NCBI GenBank assembly: GCA_034509425.1
Contig: JAVTVJ010000342.1
Location: 1 to 64,000 of the forward strand
Direction of reading: 5' to 3'
Length of the DNA stretch: 64,000 nt
From: Eopsaltria australis
Taxonomy: Eukaryota; Chordata; Aves; Passeriformes; Petroicidae
Each line of letters opens with the position of its first letter. The stretch's first letter is position 1. The notes beneath the pieces are model-generated. The model made no database searches. It saw only the letters and a list, made by a program, of their open reading frames with translations, and was not told where the DNA came from. The position numbers and the translations under genes were made by a program. Below are positions 55,851 through 64,000 of this stretch, in pieces.

Positions 55851-58282
55851 AAAAGAGGAGTCTTTCATTAATTGCTGGTTTTCCCTTCCACAGGGTGTCT
55901 TGGGAGTTAATGGGAGCATGGACTCTGTTCAGTTTAGTTTCCTCTAAGTACATGAATTTGAATAATTGGTTTTATTTAGTGTTATATTTCAGTTTAATGG
56001 CTTGAAAACCATGTATTGATAAGAAAAAATGCTGTCAAAAAGGGGGATATCAGCTGTCAAGTCCTCTCTAGGTTTTTGTCCATGAGACCTTGCATGCTGA
56101 ACTCAGACCCAGGGATCAGCACCACATTGGGTTTACTTCATTGTGGTTCTCCACACACAATGGAAACCCTGAATTTCTTTTCCAAGAGTCTCCAAATGGC
56201 TCACACAAAGCAGCAGTGAAGGCAGTAGAAGTACAAAAAGCGCTGTGCAGTTTTCCCAGGGGAAAGCAGGAACACAGAAGGGTCAGAAGAACCTTAGAAT
56301 GAGTTAGGTGATAATTTTGAATTGCAGAGATCTTTGTAAACACAAGTGTGACCACACTGTGGCTTTACCAGAATTACAGCTGATTATTCCTGTTCCAAAC
56401 TTGGACAGGAGTGAGAAAGTAGGTGTTTGCCCAATCTGCACAGGCAACAGGTTCGTAACCAAAACAAGCTCATTTTCTCCAGCAGTTCTGGATAGTGCTG
56501 TCTTTCTCCTTATTTTTCTGTGTGGATAACTCAGAGAGGAATCAACCACATTTAGCAGCTCCAGTTTAAAAGCAGTTCTGACCCACTGAAGCACAATGCC
56601 ATGCTATCAGTTCCAGCAGAGCATTTTTTCCTCTGATTCAAGGAGTCTTTACAACAATTTTCATAGGTATTACGTAGTACCAGGCAGGAGTTACCCCTGA
56701 AGTACTCAGTGAGTGCCAGGTCCATCCCCCAAATAAAGCATGTGCCAGCAACTATCACTTACAGCTCAATTAAACAGGGTTCTCCCCACTCACCTGCATA
56801 CAGCTCCCAGGGTAGCCAGAAGAAACCAGCAGGAAAGCAAAAATCTCTCCAGAATTACATCAGCCACATCCATTCCTGCCTCTGCACAGCACAGAGGCCT
56901 GCAAGAACCCAGAATTCAGCTCAATCCTCTTGAACTGGCTGCTACCACTACCCAGAAACATGACTTGGACAAACAAGCATTCCATGCTCTTGGCTTGGAA
57001 GAACCTTCGTTTAATTTAGGGGTTAGTTGCTGTGGGAAGCAAAGGGTCGCTGAGCCAACAGGAGTATCAGCTGCACTCTGAGCTTTACAGCTGCAAGCAT
57101 CACTCTCACTTATTCCCCTCTGCCAGCAGGATTGAGAAATAAAGGCTCTTTTCTTTGCTCAACACTCAAGACAGCCTTAAGAGCCACAATATCAGCAGAA
57201 AATCAGCCCTGTGCAGCCAATATGGCAAGATTTGTAGCGATACAGTGTGAAAGCAGGAAGGAGAGTGATGTAGCTTTAACAGTCTGCTGCAGTCTCCATA
57301 CAAGCACAGAACTGAAGAGCCACCATCAGAGCCAGTGGATTTCCACAGTACCAGCTCAGAATGATCTGTCTTGTAAGGGCATGGATTTCTCTTTGAATTC
57401 TCCCTGGCTTTCCTAGAATGAGCACCATTTAAGGCCTGGAGCAGGATGTTACTGCCAAAACAAAGCACTCACTTTATTCTTATCAATAGTTGTGATGCAC
57501 CCAAACAGAGCAGATCGAATGTATCCTATGCCTTACACCAAAGGGAGGAGCAATTTAGATTCAGAGCCCTCTCTGCTCCTCCCTTCCTTTGCTGAATTCA
57601 GGTAAGGTAGTGCTGCACTTCAAAATCTTCACCAAAAAGAAAGCTGACTAAGGAGAACATCCCCATTTAAAGCTGCCAATGTAGCTCACAAGCTCAGGCA
57701 GAGACTGTTTTGGCATGAGCTTGAGTAGCATCTGCTACACAGAAGCTCAGGGGCCAAGTCCAGACACAAACTATAAACCACAGCAGAGAATAAAACTGCC
57801 AGTGAGTCCAGCTCTTGCTTCTTTCTGTACAAGTGCATTCTTTCCCAGGGCTTGAAAGCTCCACTTTGCACTGGGCAAAACCATGTGCCCTGGGAACGTG
57901 ACAGAGTCAAATGGATCCTCTTGTCAAGAAGATAACTTGCCTTCTGTTCCTACAGTGGTACTGCTTAACTGCATCGTGCAGCAAGAGTGCTCTTCCACCT
58001 CCCTGCTCTCCACAGTACTCAGCCACAAAATCACTCCAGCCAGAAACAGCTCCTCTCCAAACAAGCACTGCAGCACCAAGAGAGTTGTTCTGCAGCACAT
58101 TTTACGGGAAGGTTTGACCCCTATCTATCCTGCTAAGGAGTTCTGCCTTTAGGGAGAGCACTTAACACCCAGCTCTCAGGCAAATCACTCCGCTCCCCAG
58201 CTCTGTTTATGCTAGGAAAGTGCTACCTCTTCTCAGGGCTCTCCAGGCTCAAGGTGCCTAAGCTGCTGCTGCAAATAATTGT

Positions 58283-58365
58283 GGAATCATAGAATGGTTT
58301 GTGTTGGAAGGGATCTTAAAAGTCATCTCATCCCAACCCCCCTGCCATGTCTCTTAGGGACTCCA
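58283..58365 (-). mobile_element. CR1 LINE 3' tail, antisense
   Basis: GGAATCATAGAATGGTTTGT, GTTGGAAGGGATCTTAAAAG and CCCAACCCCCCTGCCATG. Confidence 0.88.
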
Positions 58366-59469
58366 AAGCTAAGGTGCCAGACCTAATATCAGCCAGCCAC
58401 CATGTCCCCAGTCACTTGGCAGCTGTGCCCATCTCCCTGCACAGTTTTTGTCACCCTCCATGATACACTCCACTCTCTGTTGGTTTACCCTCACCGTGCC
58501 TGAATTTTTAATGTGGTACCCAGGGCAGACGGAAGAAACTGAACCAGACTTGGCCCTGCTCACACAGCAAGAAACCGCAGAGACGCAGGACAGAGATCCA
58601 GGCACAGGCCACCACCCACCCTGCTCCCCAGCCTGCTGCTCCCTCCTTCGGCAGTGAGATGTCTGCTTTAAGGCTGAGCGAACATCTTTGAGTTCGTGGC
58701 TTTGAGCACAGATTCATGCACCGGCACGAAGGGCTACATGACCCACACGGGAAAGGGATGAGCAGTGATGGAGCAGCAGGGATGTGGCAGGAGCAGAGCC
58801 AGGTTTGCTGCAAGGGACCGAGCGGGGCTGCAAGAAGCCGGGGCTGCAAGGCGCTGTTGCCACCTGCTGGCACCAACACAGAGCAAACCAGGTTGGCTTC
58901 CAAAAGTTCTCATCTGCCCCAGAGCCGTCAGCGCTCCCTGACAGCACGGTCAGCATGGCGAGGGCGTAGGAGGGCTCTCCAGATCTGCCGCATTTGTGGG
59001 GAAGGGGGGGAACACGCTGGAAAGGCCTGAGCTGCTGCAGGCTGAGCAGCCCCAGGACTCAGCACCAGGCTCGTATCCTCATCTCAGACACAGAGCAGCT
59101 GCCCCATACCCCAAGGACTTTTCACAGCAGGCTGTACCAAACTGCTCTGCCCAGCTCTCCCAGAGATGCCTGCACAGCTTCTCCAACAGCAGTGTAACAA
59201 GTTTCTCAAGAGGGACAGAACAACATAAATCCGGATATTCTGAGTAATTTGTAGAGAAAAATCTACCAGTGCTTGAACCAACCATGAAGGTTCTTGGAAG
59301 ACTTCACAATCCAGAGCAGGTAGGCTGTAGAGCACTAGCTCCTGTGGTCCTTTCCTCATGCTTTGTTTTGGCCATAAATAGCTAGAGCAAGCCTGCAGTG
59401 GCACTGGACACTGTCTACTGACCAGCATTCTTTGCTTTTATAAGCACATGGGGCTCCAGACTAACCTTC

Positions 59470-59825
59470 CCTGAAAGGAGCATGTACAAATAGGGGCCAA
59501 TGGAGCTGGGGAACTGTCTGGAGCACAAATTTGATGAGCAGCAGCTGAGGGAGCTGGTGGGGACTCAGCCTGCAAGGAGCTCAAGCAGGACCTTCTCCCT
59601 CTTTACAACTCCCTGACAGGAGGGTGGAGCCAGGTGGGGATCAGGCTCTGCTCCCAGGGAAAACAGGGGACAGGACAAGAGGAAACGGCCTCAAGTAGTG
59701 CTAGGGGAGGTTTAGATTGGATATTTATGAAAAAAATCTTCCCCAAAGAGTGATCAGGCAGTGGCACAGGCTGCCCAGAGCAGTGGTGATCTCACCATTC
59801 TGGAGGGATGAGGTATGTTTATTCC
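59470..59825 (+). mobile_element. CR1 LINE fragment, sense (~350 bp)
   Basis: AGCAGCTGAGGGAGCTGGTG, AGGACCTTCTCCCTCTTTAC, GACAGGAGGGTGGAGCCAGG, GGAGGTTTAGATTGGATATT and GGCACAGGCTGCCCAGAGCA, in sense CR1 order; the very 3' end is missing or diverged. Confidence 0.85.
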
Positions 59826-61338
59826 ATACTGCCAGCAGAAAACATCAATTTTTTGAAATAATTTTTTGAAATAACCACCCTTATGAAGGACCTATCCTGA
59901 ACTGACAAAACAAATTAATTGCTGCTCCTGTGTGTAATGTTCAGACTTGGCACATTAATTAGCATATACTTTTTTTGGTTAGACTTCTGTCCTTCAGCCT
60001 CGTGCCAACAGTGGCTAAATTAATGACTGTCCATGTGACAAGAGGTGGAGAGCTGAGGCTCTTGGGGTGAAATGATCATTAAGTAACACACACAGGGACT
60101 CAAACAGGGAACAGTTCACCCCTTGGTCCTTGCTACAGTGGAACCAGAGCAGAACTTCATTCTCCTTCCTTTCCTTCTTCATTTGAAGCTTTGATTTCTC
60201 TGTCTGTTCATAGATCTCCCAAGTCAAGGTGTCATGCTGGAATGGGGGAATTGCCATGTTTATTATGAGACAAGATGGTCCAACTTTGTGGGGCCTTCAG
60301 AAGGCTGGTCCTGCAGGTATAAACTCAAAGCTCCAGCAACCCAAGGATCCTACAGGCAAGACCTTGTCATGTGAAAACCTCCCAGTGAGGCACGGCAAGA
60401 CCTTCGATTTAAATACAAAACCAGAATCTCATTGCAGGAGTTTTTGATACCTGTGCTGCATCTATTTGATGTTTTCACTCAAGTACCTCAAAGCTCTGGT
60501 TGGTTTGATCAGGGGCAGGGAAACAGAGGGAAGGGAGATGGATGGGGGAGGCAATGCAGGAGGGAATGAGGAATGTGAGGGGGCTGCTGGCTGCTGCCCA
60601 GACCCATGTGTTCATGCAGCGACAGATCCCAGGGTTGCTCCTTTTGCTGCAGCTCACCTGTGCCACAGAGCAGCACCAGCTCACCATCAGGAGCAGCAGG
60701 CTGGGACAAAGGCGTTGTCCGTCAGCGCTCGTGAAAAGCAAAGCTGTGCCTCGTTTGTTCAATGCGAGGAAGAGATGCAGGGCCAGCGTTAAAGCTGCCT
60801 GGCAAGACGCTGAGAAAACTGTTTTGTTGGTTTTTTTTTTTTCCTTTGAAAAACGTGAATCCGACACTGACATTACAGCACGTGAAGGAAAACCCAAGCC
60901 CGCAGATGCAGCGCTGAGAGAACGAGGCCATGAGAGAGCTTTCGTCCCCTCGCCTCTCCTCCTCTCGCTCTGCCGGCTCCCCCGAGGGCCCGGCGGGGTG
61001 GGGGCCCCGGGAGGCCGGGGAGGAGACAGCCCCTCACCCTCAGAGGAGCAGCGGGCAGGGGAAGAGCCGAGGGCGGGCCTGCCTGCTGCCACCTGGCGGG
61101 CTCCCGGGCACAGTCCCCTAAGGGCTGGCGGGAGGAAAGCCCCGTGAGGCGGGGCTGCCAGGACGAAAGCGACCGTCCCGCCTCCTCCCCGGCAGGGCGC
61201 GGGGGTCGCGGGGCCGCTCCCCGCGGGGGCCGCTGGGCCGAGCAGCGCCCGCCCCCCGCGCCTCAGGACTCGCCGCCCCAGCCGCCCCCGCGCCGCCGCC
61301 CCGCCCCGCCGCTCCGCCCCGCCGCCGCCGCGCGCGCG

Positions 61339-61359
61339 GCATTCTGGGTATCGCAGTCC
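61339..61359 (-). promoter_or_regulatory. ZNF143/STAF-like motif, minus orientation
   Basis: Plus-strand GCATTCTGGGTATCGCAGTC is the reverse complement of an ACTnnnATNCCCAGAATGC-type site, close to the known ACTACAATTCCCAGAATGC consensus. Confidence 0.6.
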
Positions 61360-61397
61360 AGTAAACCCATCCCACCGCCGGGTGGCGCGGCGTGGAG

Positions 61398-61416
61398 ACT
61401 ACACCTCCCGGCATGC
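61398..61416 (+). promoter_or_regulatory. ZNF143/STAF-like motif, plus orientation
   Basis: ACTACACCTCCCGGCATGC differs from the ACTACAATTCCCAGCATGC consensus at three positions. About 40 bp from the oppositely oriented site. Confidence 0.65.
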
Positions 61417-61579
61417 AGCGCGGCGCGGCCTCCCCCGCCGCCGCGCCGTGTTGTTGCGCCCGGCCCGGCGCTCCCGCCCCCCCGCCGCGCCTGGTGTCCC
61501 GGGGCAGCCCGGGGCGGCGGCGGCTCCGTGCGCCAGGGCCCGGCATGGCGCTCCCGACCGCGCCGCACCGCTGCCCGTA

Positions 61580-62491
61580 GGTGCGGCGGCGCTCAGGGCA
61601 GGGCGGGCCTGCGCGGGCGGGGCGGGGCGGCGGTGCGCCGCGGAGGGGCTCTGAGGGTGCCGGGCGGGGTTGGGGGGTCGCGCTGAGTAGCCGGTGATGG
61701 CGAGGGGATCGCGGAGATCGCTGAGGTGTGAGGGGGGACGGGGTGTCCGTGAGGGCAGCGGGGGGGAGGGCAGCTGTGGGGCCGCGCCGTGAGGGGGTGC
61801 TGGGGTGGGGGGCCCTGGAGAGGGCTGGAGCGGGGGTGTCCCGAGGGGGCCGGGCTGGCTCGGGGCTCGGCTGGAGGCGAGGGCCGCTGAGGAGAACAGA
61901 ACCGGGGAGCAGAGGAGAGGGAGCGGCCGGGGTTGGTGCAGGGTTGGGGTTCCCTGAAGGGGAAGGTGTGTGCTGAGCAGCCGGGCTTTGCCGGGGGCTG
62001 CACCGGGGACAGCGGGAGCGGAGGAGTGCTCTCGGTGAGAGGATTGTGAGGAGGAGCAGGAGAAAAGGAGTCTGAGGACGATGCTGTGCTGGGGAAGATG
62101 CTGGGAGTGGTGGTGAGGCAATAGAGCTGTGGGGTTAACTGTAATACTGGGGAGCACGCTGAGGTGATGGTAGGGAAAATGGAGCCTGAGATTTGTTCAG
62201 TGTGTAACATTAGAGTGAGGTTCCTTGACACATCTGGAAGGCGTTTCTGTAAAGAATTGGGAAATGTGGTGTGCAAGGTGGGCCCAGCATACTCAGAATG
62301 CGTTGGCAGGTTCAAGGAGAGAAAAAAGATGCAGGTAACTCTTTAGGGGAATGAGCCAGCTTCCAGGAACCTCACATGAGAGCTATGTGTTCTTGCTTGT
62401 CACAGTTGACCAGAGAAGAAATCATCACTTTCCCCCTGTGCTGTGACGTCCTCATCCTCCCTGGCTTTGCAAAAAACTCCATCCTGTAGGC
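61580..62491 (+). other. STK25 5' UTR and first intron region (inferred)
   Basis: A donor-like GTAGGTGC near 61577 could end a non-coding first exon in the island. Acceptor candidates before the start codon are TTGCTTGTCACAG (~62404) and CCATCCTGTAG (~62489). A 60-codon open frame at 62164-62346 is not recognised. Confidence 0.4.
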
Positions 62492-62521
62492 ATGGCTCAC
62501 CTGAGAGAATTTGCTAGCCAG
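62492..62521 (+). CDS. STK25: STK25 first coding exon (start of GCKIII STE20 kinase; gene continues beyond window)
   Basis: STK25 (YSK1/SOK1) is a cytoplasmic and Golgi serine/threonine kinase, partner of GM130 and STRIPAK. ATG in good context (GGCATGG), reading MAHLREFASQ and then a consensus donor GTAAGT. Mammalian STK25 begins MAHLRGFANQ (from memory), with an exon boundary at this point. Only 10 codons are inside the window; the kinase-domain exons must lie to the right of 64000. Position next to and divergent from BOK matches human 2q37 and supports the call. A ten-residue match alone would be weak; the splice site, CpG island and synteny make it convincing. Confidence 0.85.
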
Positions 62522-64000
62522 GTAAGTGGTGATTAAAAATTTGTTTAAAAACCCTTTTCAAGGGTTTACATAATGGTGCTTGCTCTTGATACAAGGGTTT
62601 CAAACAAATAACCAGAAAATCACTTTTTGCCATTCTTTATCTCTCTTGCACAGGTCTCAGCTTACTCCTGTTAGCTGATTGACCCGTGTCTCACTCTGTG
62701 CTGGTGCTGGCCTGATAGTGTTGTGTTGCCAGCCATACAGAAAGTGAATTCTTCACCCACTATGGAGCCTTTCTCTGGGATTGACTGTGTTCTTTTTAGG
62801 GAGACAGGAGTCATTGGCTTTCTGAGTGTTTTTGGAAGGGGAAGTCTAGAAATGGGAACAGGAAAACTGTGTGTGCTGGCTCTGCCAGACATACCTGTCT
62901 AAAGTGTTTGTGGCATTAGTCTCAGAAAAATGGTGCTTGTAACCTTGCTGCATAAGAGGCAGTGATATTTGATAGTGAGCCATAACTCTTCCAAGACATC
63001 TCAGCCTCTGTGCATGTGGTTAAATGCTGCTGTTGTGATGACATTTTCATAAGAGGGATGTGGAAAGATGATGCCATGATTTGGGACTAAAAGCTAAACC
63101 ACATTAATAATATTGGCTTGCATCTTCTTCCCTCTGAATTTGATTGTAGGCTGTGTTTCATTATTGGCAGATGTCAATACTGAGCACAGGTCTTCTTAAA
63201 CTGTGTTTTGAGAGTTTTGGGGCATTGTTTTGTTCTGCTCCTAGGTGTAGAATTACTAAAAGCTTTAGTGGTTTGAGATAATGCTTTCTCTGAATCTTTT
63301 CTGATGTAAAATTGATTTGCAATGCACCTCAGCTTGCATGCTGTCTTTCACATCAACTGTTTCCCCAAAGTGTGTATGGAATTAAATGTAAATATAATGC
63401 CTGGCTGAGTCACTGTACAGGGAGAGAAAGGGAAGGATACTGTCTGGTTAGGGCTGAAAACTGAGTTCTGTAGCTGCAGAGGAGGTTGCTCTGAAGCTTT
63501 TTTAAGTACACAGCATTCACTCATGAAGCTTATCAGCATTCTGGTGGTTTCAGCTCTGAATTTATTATGGAAATGTTAGGCATTCTCAGACCCTGTCATC
63601 CCATGACTCGCTGTCTGCTCTTGGAATAGGAAACCAATCTGTGTTGTTCATTCCTCTGGTCTTTTCAGGAATCCCTGGTGGAACCCCATGATCTGTGTAA
63701 CTGAGGCTGGCTGGGAGGGCAGTAGGAACTGGCCTGAAATTCTCTTCTTCTGGGATTTAGGAAGCACTGGGAGGTGCTGTGGAAATCAAGAGACTTAAGA
63801 ATTGCATTGGGATATCAGAGGCTTGACCTGTCTTTGATTCTCCATTCTGGTGCTGATGGGCAGGGTTACCTTAGGCTGATGCCCAGGTTGCTCTGCCTCT
63901 GTGCCTCCATTTTCCTGCCTCAGTTGATTTTCTTCTCTTTTCTCTGCTCCCTTGAGCTGTGCACATACAGCACTGCAGGCCTCTGGTCTTGGTCTGAAGC
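62522..64000 (+). other. STK25 intron after first coding exon (partial)
   Basis: Begins with the GTAAGT donor. No second STK25 exon, coding match or clear repeat was found up to the window end. Confidence 0.75.

Larger units (their letters stand above)
48081..60890. other. Intergenic region between BOK and STK25 (divergent 5' ends)
   Basis: About 12.8 kb with no recognised exon. It contains CR1 tails at about 48310, 54455, 55770, 58283 and 59470. A weak CpG-rich patch lies at about 58650-59000. Short A/T runs occur but no long satellite. Confidence 0.75.
60890..61960. promoter_or_regulatory. CpG island, likely STK25 promoter
   Basis: Very dense CpG, peaking at about 61180-61660, directly upstream of the STK25 5' region. 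It carries two ZNF143/STAF-like motifs in opposite orientation. Given the divergent BOK gene it might also work bidirectionally, but the BOK coding region is ~15 kb away. Confidence 0.85.

Noticed and set aside
61399..62315. Minus-strand open frames of 240-252 codons in the CpG island
   Set aside because: Proline/alanine-rich translations of CpG-island DNA lacking stops; the plus-strand STK25 promoter explains the region.
1..64000. CRISPR arrays, operons, tRNA or rRNA genes
   Set aside because: The DNA is from a vertebrate nucleus; the direct repeats seen are micro- or minisatellites, and I saw no tRNA or rRNA sequence I could support.

Overview
This window is vertebrate nuclear DNA, almost certainly from a bird. 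Coding sequence is split into short exons with GT/AG introns, the spacers carry many truncated CR1-type LINE tails (the non-LTR family typical of birds and other sauropsids), and three recognisable vertebrate genes lie in the order ETV5 (+), BOK (-), STK25 (+). As I remember the maps, BOK and STK25 are divergent neighbours on human 2q37, ETV5 is on human 3q27, and all three are on chicken chromosome 9. No species can be named from the sequence alone.

Region by region: 1-2230 is intron of ETV5, whose 5' exons lie outside the window. Eight ETV5 coding exons (2231-7482) encode the C-terminal ~440 residues, including the whole ETS DNA-binding domain. The 3' UTR runs to a polyadenylation signal at 9014-9019. 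From about 9.04 to 27.9 kb is a gene desert holding CR1 tails, poly-T/A tracts and three minisatellites or microsatellites (14.8-15.1, 17.1-17.2 and 18.57-18.75 kb). BOK occupies about 27.9-48 kb on the minus strand: four coding exons encode a complete 213-residue BCL-2 family protein, the first preceded by a 5' UTR segment. Its last intron contains a ~0.96 kb tandem duplication ending 14 bp from the exon-4 splice donor. From 48.1 to 60.9 kb is intergenic DNA with CR1 tails. A strong CpG island at about 60.9-61.96 kb, carrying two oppositely oriented ZNF143/STAF-like motifs, is the likely STK25 promoter. The first STK25 coding exon (10 residues) is at 62492-62521 and the gene leaves the window to the right.

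The three genes do not form one pathway. ETV5 is an FGF/ERK-responsive transcription factor, BOK a pro-apoptotic BCL-2 effector of the ER and mitochondria, and STK25 a GCKIII-type STE20 kinase of the Golgi/STRIPAK system. I found no undescribed system. The points most worth checking are the BOK-intron tandem duplication, a five-copy four-residue repeat inside ETV5, a perfect STAT-type palindrome in an ETV5 intron, the paired ZNF143-like sites, and the ETV5-BOK junction as a possible synteny breakpoint relative to mammals.
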